Source: Marilutibacter spongiae (GTDB taxonomy: Bacteria > Pseudomonadota > Gammaproteobacteria > Xanthomonadales > Xanthomonadaceae). From it: DNA of 60,565 nucleotides. The number at the start of each line of letters is the position of its first letter. The first letter of the stretch is position 1. Below are positions 1-7,638 of the stretch, piece after piece. The notes beneath the pieces are model-generated. The model ran no database searches, was not told the DNA's origin, and saw only the letters and a program-made list of their open reading frames with translations. The DNA is taken from assembly GCF_014145325.1 (NCBI RefSeq), contig NZ_JACHTF010000022.1, positions 1 to 60,565 on the forward strand, read 5' to 3'. A program made the position numbers and the translations under genes.

Positions 1-2
1 CG

Positions 3-89
3 CGATGGCTATGGACGTACAACCACGAGCGCCCCAACATGGCACTCGGCGGCATCACTCCGGCCATGAAACTGGCGATGGCCGCTTAG
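3..89 (+). CDS. IS3-family transposase (OrfB), C-terminal end only
   Basis: Only the last 28 codons lie in the window and the gene continues off the left edge. The residues NHERPNMALGGITPAMKL are the characteristic C-terminus of IS3-family OrfB integrases, in the region following the DDE catalytic core. The stop is TAG at 87-89. The sequence just after it (CTTTTGGCAACAG, then a G-rich run near 110-121) resembles the right end of such elements. The catalytic residues are outside the window, so activity cannot be judged. An IS3-type OrfA start is also found at the far right end (60173-60292). Confidence 0.85.
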   Translation, partial: RWLWTYNHERPNMALGGITPAMKLAMAA

Positions 90-433
90 CTCCACTTTTG
101 GCAACAGCTAAAAATGGGGGGGTTACCGATCTTTCCTCCGGAAGATGCGCAGAAAAGCCAAAGTTCGCCGGAGGAACCATTCCCGCCAGCGGGGCCCCAC
201 GCGCTGTTCGGCGCATAGTCATTGCTTGTGGGAAGGCCGCCACCACTGCCGCCGCTTCCAATGGCTGTCCCGTCCTTGGTCTTTGCAGAGTCCTCGACGA
301 GATGTTCGAGGCTGGGGGTTGCGGCGTCCGGCTGGAAGCACGCGGAGTCGCCATTATTGAATCTCACGCAGACCTGTGTAGTCTGACCGAAATAGTGTTC
401 CAAGCGCTTGAGAATGAGCTTCCTCAGACGATT
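90..433. other. Intergenic stretch after the IS3 end; no confident gene
   Basis: These 344 bases are less GC-rich than the rest of the window and begin with the probable right end of the IS3 element. A minus-strand frame runs through most of it and encodes a protein-like segment (for example LRKLILKRLEHYF and QVCVRFNNGDSACF), but its first codons come from the palindrome at 434-541 and it ends in IS sequence. It may be the remnant of a real gene broken at both sides. I do not recognise a family, and there is no credible start or ribosome-binding site. Confidence 0.4.
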
Positions 434-541
434 AAAACAGGGGTCAGAGTAGACTTTCTCAGGTGAGGTGATCAATTGGGCCAGGCCACTTGCGTGGCGC
501 AGACAATGATCGAACGAAAAGTGCGCTCTGACCCCTGTTTT
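434..541. repeat. Inverted repeat with CAGGGGTCAGAG arms
   Basis: Two arms of about 27 bases (434-460 and 515-541) are inverted copies. Both carry AAAACAGGGGTCAGAG followed by an ACTTT-type end, and they are separated by about 54 bases. The right arm ends two bases before a gene fragment of DUF1294 type begins in mid-reading frame, so the element marks a rearrangement junction. A related palindrome with the same core is at 60148-60205. Such GGGTCAGAGT motifs are common around transposase genes in gammaproteobacteria; assignment to a named element would be a guess. Confidence 0.75.
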
Positions 542-543
542 CC

Positions 544-735
544 ACGCCCGAAACCACCCTGCACCTCCTGGACCTGCTCGGCGGCTGGCCCGGCGCCCTG
601 GTCGCGCAACAGTCCTTTCGGCACAAGACCGTCAAGGCCTCGTTCCAGAGGGGCTTCTGGTTTACCGTCGTGGTCAACCTTCTGGCCGTGGGCTGGTGGC
701 TGAAAAGCGGATGGGCGACGACGTTCCTTCCATGA
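544..735 (+). pseudogene. DUF1294 membrane protein, 5'-truncated remnant
   Basis: An open frame without a start encodes about 63 residues. The segment HLLDLLGGWPGALVAQQ followed by RHKTVKASFQ is the conserved end of DUF1294 proteins (often fused to a cold-shock domain), and a last hydrophobic segment (FTVVVNLLAVGWWL) follows. The frame begins immediately after the right arm of the 434-541 palindrome, so the N-terminal part was replaced. The family is seen directly from the motif; loss of function is inferred from the missing first half. Confidence 0.75.
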
Positions 736-855
736 GGGGCGACATCCGGGCGTCGGCTGCATTACGCCTGAGGCCAAGGACCGCACACTCAATGCTTGGC
801 GTGCGGATGACGAACGGGCACGCTGGCGCCGGTCCTGTCCAGACGGAGGTGTTCC

Positions 856-1260
856 ATGTCCAGTCATGCGGCCTGCCTGTGCGGCGGCGTCACCCTCGAG
901 GCCGAACTCGCCCGGCGCTACTTCACCGCCTGCCATTGCACGATGTGCCGTAGGTGGGGCGGGCTGTGGATGGCCGTGGAATGCGTGGAGGTGCGCTTCG
1001 GCGGCGCGGACGGGATCACCGTCTATGCTTCCTCGGAACAGGCCGAGCGTGGTTTCTGCGCGCGCTGCGGGACGCACCTGTTCTACCGCTCGCGCTGGAA
1101 CGACCGCTATTACGTGCCGGTCGGCCTGTTCGACGAGGCCGAGGGCTTCGTCCTGAAGCGGGAGATCTTCTTCGATACCAAGCCGGACTACTTCAGCCTG
1201 GCGAATCCGACGGAGACGTACACCGAGGCGGACCTGAAGAGGAAGCACGGGCTTGCCTGA
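856..1260 (+). CDS. GFA-family zinc protein
   Basis: This 134-residue protein has the cysteine pattern of the GFA (glutathione-dependent formaldehyde-activating) fold: C7-x-C9-G, C26-H-C28-x2-C31 and C68-x2-C71-G. These residues would bind one or two zinc ions. Most members do not have a proven reaction, so the enzyme name of the family should not be taken literally here. The length is normal and the start fits the fold. It stands alone between a gene remnant and an AraC-type regulator. A second, more divergent GFA protein lies at 58371-58892. Confidence 0.88.
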   Translation: MSSHAACLCGGVTLEAELARRYFTACHCTMCRRWGGLWMAVECVEVRFGGADGITVYASSEQAERGFCARCGTHLFYRSRWNDRYYVPVGLFDEAEGFVLKREIFFDTKPDYFSLANPTETYTEADLKRKHGLA

Positions 1261-1359
1261 GGCACGGGATGGCGCGGTGGATGCAATGGCGACGCGTGCG
1301 ATGCCTGGGAACGAGGCGATGAAGGCGGCAGGCGCTGGCCGAGGCGCGCGCCGGCGTGC

Positions 1360-1851
1360 GTGGCGGACAGCGCCGTGAAGCCCGGTCCCGAACTGCTGCG
1401 GCGCCTGCTGCGTGCGAAGGACCGGATGGACGGCGCGCCGCACGAGGACTGGCCGGTGCAGCGGTTGGCGCGGGTCAGCGCGGTGTCGCCTTCGCACTTC
1501 GCCCGCGCGTTCAAGCAGGCCTTCGGCGTGCCGCCGCATCGCTACCTGCTGACGCGGCGCATCGAGCGGGCCGTGGCGCTGCTGCGCGATACCGACCTGC
1601 CCATCACCGACATCGCCTTCCAGACCGGCTGGAGGAGCCTGGGCACCTTCGGGCGCGTCTTCCACGACATCACCGGCCAAAGCCCGGGGCATCTGAGGGC
1701 GCGCGAGCAGGCGGAACCGCATGCGCGCGCAAGCGTCCCGGAGTGCTTCGTGCGCGCGGCGCACCGCCCGGACCTCAAGAGCGCAGTTTCGGAGAAGCGC
1801 CGGACGCGGGTCGCTGGGACAGTAGCGCCTCACACCAAGGAGGTTCCATGA
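1360..1851 (+). CDS. AraC-family transcriptional regulator (short)
   Basis: The protein has 163 residues and a GTG start. Its first 110 residues are the double helix-turn-helix DNA-binding domain of AraC/XylS regulators, with the segments VSAVSPSHFARAFKQAFGV and DIAFQTGWRSLGTFGRVFHD visible. There is no separate sensor domain, only a basic tail of about 50 residues with no recognised fold. Its TGA overlaps the ATG of the next gene (ATGA at 1848-1851), so it is translationally coupled to the VOC protein, which is probably its regulatory target or sensor partner. Confidence 0.85.
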   Translation: MADSAVKPGPELLRRLLRAKDRMDGAPHEDWPVQRLARVSAVSPSHFARAFKQAFGVPPHRYLLTRRIERAVALLRDTDLPITDIAFQTGWRSLGTFGRVFHDITGQSPGHLRAREQAEPHARASVPECFVRAAHRPDLKSAVSEKRRTRVAGTVAPHTKEVP

Positions 1852-2279
1852 CACACGCGATCGATGTGGTCGGCCTGTACGTGCGCGACCAGGACGAGGC
1901 CCTGGCGTTCTATGTCGAGCAGCTGGGGTTCGAGATCCACACGGATGTCCGCAACGGCGACTATCGCTGGCTCACCGTGCAGGCGCCGGGGCAGGCGGGC
2001 TTCCAGCTGGGCCTGTTCAAGCCCGGCCCCCCGGTCCACGACGCCGCCACCGCGCGCGCCCTGGACGAGGCGGTCGCCAAGGGCGCGATGCCGCCGCTGG
2101 TGCTGCGGGTCGACGATTGCCGCGCCAGCTACGAGCGCCTCGTCGCGGCCGGGGTAGAGTTCACCCAGGCGCCGGTCGAGCGCTACGGCAGCGTGGATGC
2201 CGGCTTCCGCGACCCCTCCGGCAACGGTTGGAAGATGATCCAGGCCCGCGCCGCGACGCCAGCGGAGGGGTCGGCATGA
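1848..2279 (+). CDS. VOC-superfamily (glyoxalase-fold) protein
   Basis: This 143-residue protein has the paired beta-alpha-beta-beta-beta modules of the vicinal oxygen chelate fold. It opens with VGLYVRDQDEALAFYVEQLG and closes with FRDPSGNGWKMIQ, both typical of glyoxalase/bleomycin-resistance relatives. A strong Shine-Dalgarno AAGGAGGT (1837-1844) supports the start. It overlaps the AraC gene upstream and the small membrane-protein gene downstream by ATGA junctions, forming a three-gene unit. The substrate cannot be read from sequence; dioxygenase, lyase and resistance roles are all known in the superfamily. Confidence 0.87.
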   Translation: MTHAIDVVGLYVRDQDEALAFYVEQLGFEIHTDVRNGDYRWLTVQAPGQAGFQLGLFKPGPPVHDAATARALDEAVAKGAMPPLVLRVDDCRASYERLVAAGVEFTQAPVERYGSVDAGFRDPSGNGWKMIQARAATPAEGSA

Positions 2280-2494
2280 ACGCCGCCGACGGGACACGGG
2301 CCTGTCATCGCTGGGTGTCGATCGTGTTCACCCTCACCGTGGTCGCCAACTTCGCCTGGCGCGCGGTCGCGTCGGGCGAGCCGCCGGCATGGCTCACCTA
2401 CGCGCCACTGCCACCGCTCTTCGTCCAGCTGCTGTCGGGTCTCTATCTGTTCGCGTTGCCCTACACCCGCAGGTATGGGAAACGGCCCGCCTAG
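2276..2494 (+). CDS. Small two-helix membrane protein
   Basis: The predicted product has 72 residues with two hydrophobic segments, about residues 14-31 (SIVFTLTVVANFAWRAV) and 43-62 (LPPLFVQLLSGLYLFALPY), ending in a basic tail (RRYGKR). It starts inside the stop of the VOC gene (ATGA), which argues that it is translated. No family is recognised. Its co-translation with an AraC regulator and a VOC protein suggests an accessory role in the same response. Confidence 0.7.
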   Translation: MNAADGTRACHRWVSIVFTLTVVANFAWRAVASGEPPAWLTYAPLPPLFVQLLSGLYLFALPYTRRYGKRPA

Positions 2495-2617
2495 CCGATC
2501 GCTGCCGCGGCCCGCGTGTGGGCGATGCGCCCTGTGGAAAGTCAGGGGGACTTCCTGGCGTTCAAGGGCATGTGGACTCCCGATAGGCTGGATTCACCCA
2601 GGATCCGGAGCGCCCCC

Positions 2618-3232
2618 ATGCGCCACCTCGCTTTCCTCCTGCTCGCCTGCGCCTTCGCGCCCGTCCGCGCCGGGCCACCGGTGCCGGCACCGGAACCGGA
2701 CCCAGCACCGGCAGACGCGCCGATAGAGCAAGTGCTGGCGCACCCGCTCTTCCAGGCGCCGTACATGTGCTCGGAGCACGCAGCGGGCGAGCTGCCCTAT
2801 CCGGGCGACGACCTCGGACAGGACTGCATGGTCACCGGTATGGAGGAGGACGCGTCGCCCGGCTTCTTCAGGCTGTATCGGACCGACGGCCTGGGCAACG
2901 AGGACTGGTATGGCTGGAACCAGCCGGTGCACGCGCCCTGCGACTGCGAGGTCGTTCAGTTGCACGTGAACCCGCGGACGAATCCGCCGGGGCAGCCCCA
3001 CCAGAGCCGTGCGTCCGGCGTGGTCCTGAAGGCGGCCGACGGCACCCTGTTCGCCCTCGCGCACCTGCAGGGCTTCCTCGTGGAGGAAGGTGCGCACGTG
3101 AAGGCAGGGGAGCGCATCGGCTTCGTCGGCAACAACGGTTATGCCCGGGCGCCCCACGTGCATATCGGCGCGTGGCGGGGCAAGCAGGCGCTGCAGGTGC
3201 GCTGGGACCAGCGCGCGATGAGCGCCCACTAG
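2618..3232 (+). CDS. Secreted M23-like (LytM-fold) peptidase domain protein
   Basis: The protein has 204 residues with a signal peptide (about residues 1-18). The C-terminal half shows the M23 fold: AHLQGFLVEEGAHVKAGERI, then GFVGNNGYARAPHVHIG, which carries the second zinc motif (HVH). The first zinc motif, normally HxxxD before the GTPV turn, is not obvious: the corresponding stretch reads WNQPVHAPCDCEVV. It may therefore be a degenerate or non-hydrolytic member, or bind zinc differently. Several cysteines suggest disulfides. It is monocistronic, with a GGAG-like site upstream. Confidence 0.8.
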   Translation: MRHLAFLLLACAFAPVRAGPPVPAPEPDPAPADAPIEQVLAHPLFQAPYMCSEHAAGELPYPGDDLGQDCMVTGMEEDASPGFFRLYRTDGLGNEDWYGWNQPVHAPCDCEVVQLHVNPRTNPPGQPHQSRASGVVLKAADGTLFALAHLQGFLVEEGAHVKAGERIGFVGNNGYARAPHVHIGAWRGKQALQVRWDQRAMSAH

Positions 3233-3422
3233 GACGCGGAGGGAAGGCACGGCTTACCGGGTCTGGACGCATGTGCGATTGACGGCGCGCTCGCATCGCC
3301 GACATTCACTTCCGGGGGGCTCACGCCGCCTGCGCGTGGTTTCCTCGAGCCCGACGGACCGGGCACGTTAAGCTCGGACCCGGCCCGGCACCCTCCGACC
3401 GCCCGGGCCCCGTGGAGACCCG

Positions 3423-4127
3423 ATGCACGCCGATGAAATCAAGGCCTTGTTCGACCAGCAGGCCGCGCATTACGACACCCAGTGGGCGAAGACCTCGCCG
3501 ATCCGCGATTGCCTGCACTTGCTGGTCGATTCGCTCTTCGCCGCCCTCCCGGAGGATGCGCGGATCCTGTCGGTGGGTGCGGGCACCGGTGCCGAGCTGG
3601 CGTTCCTGGCGGCCCGGCATCCGCAGTGGCGCTTCACCGTGGTCGAACCCTCGGGCGGCATGGTCGCGGTGTGCCGCGAGCGCGCGGCGGCCGAAGGCTT
3701 CCTCGCGCGCTGCAGCTTCCACGAGGGCCATCTCGACACGCTGGAGGCCGGCGAGGCGCACCATGCGGCCACCTGCTTCCTGGTCTCGCAGTTCCTGCTC
3801 GAGCGCGATGCACGCGTGGCCTTCTTCGCCGGGATCGCCGCGCGTCTGTTGCCCGGCGGCATCCTTGCCAGCACCGATCTCGCCGCGGACATCGACTCCG
3901 ACGATTACGAGGTGCTGCTGCGCGCATGGCTGGCGATGATGGCCACGGCCGAGGTGACGCCCGACGCGGTGGCGCGCATGCGCCAGGCCTATGCCAACGA
4001 CGTCGGCGTGCTGTCGGCCGGCGACATCGCGGGGATGATCGAGGCGGCGGGCTTCGCGCCTCCGCTGCGGTTTTTCCAGGCCGGGCTGATCCATGGCTGG
4101 CGCTCGCAAGCGAGCGGAACGCTATGA
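3423..4127 (+). CDS. Class I SAM-dependent methyltransferase
   Basis: The 234-residue protein has the S-adenosylmethionine motif I ILSVGAGTGAELAFLA (near residues 49-64) and an acidic strand end FTVVEPS that would bind the ribose. A later LLPGGIL turn is typical of the Rossmann-type methyltransferase fold. The N-terminus FDQQAAHYD is frequent in small-molecule methyltransferases. The substrate is not identifiable. It stands alone, 190 bases after the M23-like gene. Confidence 0.85.
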   Translation: MHADEIKALFDQQAAHYDTQWAKTSPIRDCLHLLVDSLFAALPEDARILSVGAGTGAELAFLAARHPQWRFTVVEPSGGMVAVCRERAAAEGFLARCSFHEGHLDTLEAGEAHHAATCFLVSQFLLERDARVAFFAGIAARLLPGGILASTDLAADIDSDDYEVLLRAWLAMMATAEVTPDAVARMRQAYANDVGVLSAGDIAGMIEAAGFAPPLRFFQAGLIHGWRSQASGTL

Positions 4128-4283
4128 CCGGGGGCGCGGATCGTCCTCCTTTCGCTACATTGTGGCTTGGGCCCATGCACACCAGGCGCGGACTGTCTTG
4201 TCCGGTTTTCGTGTTCTGGGTACGTGTAGCTGGGTGTGGCCTGAAGAGGCCGTGTCCATGAGGAACACTGCAGCGGAGGCGTC

Positions 4284-4793
4284 ATGGAGTTCGAGGGGAA
4301 GTCAATCTCGGGTGAGGGCTTGGCGCTGCTCGTGCATGAGCTGAGGCTCAGGCGACGGGGAATCAAGGCTGAAACGAAGGCGAAGCTCGGCAAGCGCGCC
4401 GCCCTCACCAATGCGCAGAGGGAACAGGTGCTCCGTAAGACGGGCGGTCGCTGCCATATCTGCGGAGGTGCGATCGAGGGGCCATGGCATGCGGACCATG
4501 TCTTCCCGCATAGCGCCGGTGGTGCTCACGCAGTGGACAACTACCTGCCTGCCCACGATGTCTGCAACACCTATCGCTGGGACTACACACCGGATGAGTT
4601 CCAGCTCATTCTGAAGCTGGGTGTCTGGCTCAAGGGGGAGATCCTTCGGGAGACCAGGATTGGACGCGATGCAGCCGAAAGATTCGTGAAGCGCCAGGCG
4701 ACCATTGCGAAGCGCCGAAGGCCGAAGTCGATCGCAAGGCCGGGCGCCGACGGAAACGGCGACGCGAGCAAAGGCCTCGGTGGCAGGCAATGA
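4284..4793 (+). CDS. HNH endonuclease
   Basis: The 169-residue protein contains an HNH nuclease core: a CHIC knuckle, then WHADHVFPHSAGG, then the VDNYLPAHDVCN segment. Together these give the metal-binding and catalytic His/Asn/His set. The N-terminus is basic and the C-terminus very basic (KRQATIAKRRRPK), suitable for DNA contact. A GGAGG-type site (GCGGAGGCG) precedes the ATG. No methylase, McrBC subunit or phage terminase gene is adjacent, so it is an orphan. Roles in restriction or in mobile elements are possible. Confidence 0.82.
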   Translation: MEFEGKSISGEGLALLVHELRLRRRGIKAETKAKLGKRAALTNAQREQVLRKTGGRCHICGGAIEGPWHADHVFPHSAGGAHAVDNYLPAHDVCNTYRWDYTPDEFQLILKLGVWLKGEILRETRIGRDAAERFVKRQATIAKRRRPKSIARPGADGNGDASKGLGGRQ

Positions 4794-5076
4794 TCACGTG
4801 GTGCTTCTTGATCGACGAGGCCATGGGAGGCCGCAACTGGCAGCACCGGTAGGGCGAAGTTGGCTGAAGGGGCAATGCGCCGATCGAAGTCGCTGGACAC
4901 GTCGCGACCAAGGGCTACCGCCGTTGTGCCGGATCGGGTGGCTTCGGCGCTTCTTGACGGGTATTCGGCCTTTGGCGCCGCCTGCGTGTTCCAGGGTGTC
5001 GCGCGCTTCGCTAGTCTTCCGATATGTTTTCCACGGGATGACGGTCTCGGGACCGATCGCACAAGGAGCTGTAGTG

Positions 5077-5436
5077 ATGAAGAAGGAAGCATTGGCCGCA
5101 TGCTTGGCCATCGCTCTGGCGGCCTGCGCCGCCTCGGGAACCCGGCCGGACGCGCCGCGACTGGATGCGACGAGCGATGCCAGCGCGCAGTCGAGTTTCA
5201 AGCAGATGATCGAGGCCTTGCCGGGTGAGCAACGCATCCAGCTGCAATTGGCGATGGTGGCGATCAATCTCAAGGACGTGAAAAGCGCTTACGAGGTCGT
5301 GAATGATCCATCGCTGCAGTCGCCTTCCATCGTCCGCATCAAGGAAGAGGTGGATGGCATGACGGCCCAGGAGATCATCGACTACGCCGCCGAGGTCGCC
5401 GACATGCAGATGGAAGTGGAGGTCGGCCCGGGCTGA
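5077..5436 (+). CDS. Small putative lipoprotein
   Basis: The 119-residue product starts with a lipoprotein signal: basic MKK, a hydrophobic core and a lipobox ending at Cys17 (ALAAC). The mature part is predicted helical and acidic, with a conserved-looking segment FKQMIEALPGEQRIQLQLAM resembling the DUF6694 lipoprotein group, though I am not certain. The ATG at 5077 is preferred because of the signal peptide and the AAGGAG site at 5063-5068; the open frame itself extends further upstream. It converges with the FAD oxidoreductase gene. Confidence 0.72.
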   Translation: MKKEALAACLAIALAACAASGTRPDAPRLDATSDASAQSSFKQMIEALPGEQRIQLQLAMVAINLKDVKSAYEVVNDPSLQSPSIVRIKEEVDGMTAQEIIDYAAEVADMQMEVEVGPG

Positions 5437-5449
5437 TGCGCGGTCGTGC

Positions 5450-6658
5450 CTACGATCGCTTGAAAGAGAACAGGCGTTTCAGCGGATGCGCGCGTCGCTC
5501 GATGGTGGCGCGCAACAGGCCGGCGCCGATCGCCGAGTAGGTGATGCCGTTGCCGCCGTAGGCCATCGCGAACAGCACGCGGGGGCCCCACTGTTCGTGG
5601 GCGCCGAACCAGGGCAGGCCGTCGCGGGTCTCGGCGAAGGTACCCGCCCAGGCGAACGCCGGGCGCATCGCCAGGTGCGGGAACAATGCCTCGACCTTGC
5701 GACCGAGTTTGCGCGCCTTGGACATCACCCGCGCATCGCGGCGTGCCGGGACATCGACGGTATCGTCTTCGCCGCCGACCAGCAGGCGATGGTCGGGCGT
5801 GGTACGCAGGTACAGATAGGGGCGTGCCGTCTCCCAGACCAGGCTGTGGGCAAGCGGCCGCAGTAGATCGGGCGGCAGGGGGTCGGTGACGAAGGCATAG
5901 CTGCTGCGGTTCTGCGCCACGCGTTTCTTCAGCCAGCGCTCGTTCTCGTAACCGCAGGCCAGCACGACGTGCCCGGCGCGCACGGTGAAACCCGACGCGG
6001 TGCGCAGGGTGGCGCGGCGCGAGGTGGCCTGCAGGTCGACGATCTCCTCGTGGTCGTGCACCGCGGTGCCGCGCCGCGCCAATCCCGACAGCAGCTGCTG
6101 CGCCATCCGGTAGGGGTCCACCTGGGCCGCCTGGTGGCTGAGGATCGCGGCGTGGGGTCGGAATCCGTAGTCGGCGTCCACCTCGGCGGTGTCGAGCCAT
6201 TCCACGTCGATGCCATGCCGCAGGCGTGCGTCGAACTCCTCGCGCAGGCCGCGCACGTGCCGCTTGCGGCTGGCGTAGTACAGGCTGTTGGAGCGCCGGA
6301 ACGCGACGCCCGGCAGCCGCCCGGCGATGGCGGCGAGGGTTTCGATGGCCGCCACGCATGCCAGGTAGGCCTTCGCGGCATTGGCTTCGCCGTACTTTTT
6401 GGCGAGATCGACGAGATGGGTATCGATCTCGTACTGCAGCAGCGCGGTGCTGGCCGAGGTGCTGCCCCAGCCGACGTCGCGCTTCTCCAGCACGACGACT
6501 TCGTGCCCGTGGGACGCCAGTTCGTCGGCGATCAGCGCGCCGGTGATGCCGCCGCCGACGACCACGACGTCGACGTCGAGGTCCCGGTCGATGGGTGGGC
6601 GCGGGGCCGCGAGGCCGTTCCTGATCGCCCAGAAGGGGTAGCCGCTCTTGAGGTCCAT
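5450..6658 (-). CDS. FAD-dependent oxidoreductase (DAO family)
   Basis: The 402-residue protein starts at the ATG at 6658. The dinucleotide-binding motif VVVVGGGITGALIADELASH lies near residues 31-50, followed by the VVVLEKRDVGWGSTSAST segment typical of D-amino-acid-oxidase-like flavoenzymes. The C-terminal FAD motif DGLPWFG with MAYGGNGITYSAIGA completes the fold. The likely activity is oxidation of a secondary or tertiary amine (glycine- or amino-acid-oxidase type), using a non-covalent or covalent FAD; the substrate is unknown. The open frame extends far upstream into repeats, but that part is not protein-like. Confidence 0.85.
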   Translation of the reverse strand: MDLKSGYPFWAIRNGLAAPRPPIDRDLDVDVVVVGGGITGALIADELASHGHEVVVLEKRDVGWGSTSASTALLQYEIDTHLVDLAKKYGEANAAKAYLACVAAIETLAAIAGRLPGVAFRRSNSLYYASRKRHVRGLREEFDARLRHGIDVEWLDTAEVDADYGFRPHAAILSHQAAQVDPYRMAQQLLSGLARRGTAVHDHEEIVDLQATSRRATLRTASGFTVRAGHVVLACGYENERWLKKRVAQNRSSYAFVTDPLPPDLLRPLAHSLVWETARPYLYLRTTPDHRLLVGGEDDTVDVPARRDARVMSKARKLGRKVEALFPHLAMRPAFAWAGTFAETRDGLPWFGAHEQWGPRVLFAMAYGGNGITYSAIGAGLLRATIERRAHPLKRLFSFKRS

Positions 6659-6787
6659 GCGGCAGTGAAGCCTTATCGCGGCGATGACGTCGTGAAGGAT
6701 GCCACTGGCCACGGTCGGGTGTTCGCGGTTACAAGGGATTCGCCGCGCCTTCGGGCGCTGCCGACGCCTCCACCGGACCCCAATCCC

Positions 6788-7195
6788 ATGAAAGCCCTTC
6801 GCCCGCTGAGGGTTGCCTGCCTGCTCACGCTCGCCGCGGGCTCGATGGCTGCCGTGCTGTCGGGGGCTGGCTATCTTGAGCGCCTGCTGCCCGGCGGCCT
6901 GCCACTGGGCAACGCCCTGGTCGCGCTTGGCCTGGTCGCCGCCGCTGCCGCGGCATGGGTGCTTGCACCGCGCCGGACGTGGGTGGCCGCTGCCTCGGGC
7001 ATCGTGCTGCTGCTGGCAGTGGCATGGCTGCCGGTCTCCATTGCCCTGGCCGGCAACCTGGCCCTCAACTTCAGCGACGATCGCGGCTCGACCTGGTGGG
7101 TCTTCAGCCTGGGCCTGCTGCTCGCGATCCTCGTGTCGCTGGCCGGGGCGATGCTCGCCGCGTGGCGCCATGTGGTCCGCGCTCGCCGCCACTGA
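6788..7195 (+). CDS. Hypothetical four-helix membrane protein
   Basis: The 135-residue product has four predicted hydrophobic helices (about residues 9-28, 38-58, 66-88 and 101-124), with an ADFS-like polar loop NFSDDRGSTWW before the last one and a basic C-terminus (RHVVRARRH). No family is recognised. It is divergent from the FAD oxidoreductase gene, with 129 bases between them. The next 440 bases are REP repeats. The start ATG is the first that gives a normal membrane-protein N-terminus. Confidence 0.65.
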   Translation: MKALRPLRVACLLTLAAGSMAAVLSGAGYLERLLPGGLPLGNALVALGLVAAAAAAWVLAPRRTWVAAASGIVLLLAVAWLPVSIALAGNLALNFSDDRGSTWWVFSLGLLLAILVSLAGAMLAAWRHVVRARRH

Positions 7196-7228
7196 TGGCG
7201 GCCGAAATGGCGGAACCCGTCCGGCGGC

Positions 7229-7588
7229 GATGGGTTTCGCCTTCGGCTCTACCCATCCTACGAAGAGCGAAGCGTTCGTAGCCTCGTAGGATGCGCAGCG
7301 CGAAGCAAAGCCCATCGGCTGTCGTGGCGGACGGTTACGTCGCCGGGGCTGCCGGACGGGGATGATGGGTTTCGCCTTCGGCTCTACCCATCCTACGAAG
7401 TGCGAAGCGTTCGTAGCCTTGTAGGATGGGCAGCGCGAAGCAAAGCCCATCGCCCGTCGGGCGGACGGGTGCGTCGTCGGGCGTGTCGGGCGGCGATGAT
7501 GGGTTTCGCCTTTGGCTCTACCCATCCTACGAGAGCGAAACCGACTCGAGACGCGGTCGTCGTAACGTAGGATGGGTATGGCGAAGCG
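7229..7588. repeat. REP/BIME array, left part (three units)
   Basis: Three units start at 7229, 7364 and 7498, a period of 134-135 bases. Each unit is an inverted pair: GATGGGTTTCGCCTT with CTCTACCCATCCTAC on one side, and GTAGGATGGGCAGCGCGAAG with AAAGCCCATC on the other. GC-rich spacers between units are also repeated (CGTGGCGGACGG type). The last unit is more diverged near its end and leads directly into the RAYT gene at 7639. This is the architecture of bacterial interspersed mosaic elements. Confidence 0.9.
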
Positions 7589-7638
7589 GCTTGGAGCAGC
7601 CCTCGGCCGATCAACCCTCGTTGCAATGGAGGTCAAGG

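Noticed and set aside
472-1854. Minus-strand frame of 460 codons opposite the GFA and AraC genes
   Set aside because: Arg/Ala/Pro-rich with no motif; the plus strand has intact GFA and AraC signatures.
4284-4793. HNH nuclease as part of a restriction or phage-defence system
   Set aside because: No methylase, helicase, ATPase or toxin partner is adjacent; neighbours are a methyltransferase of small-molecule type and a lipoprotein.
5450-7636. Extended 728-residue version of the FAD oxidoreductase
   Set aside because: The extension crosses the divergent membrane-protein gene and REP repeats; the Rossmann motif fits a start at 6658.
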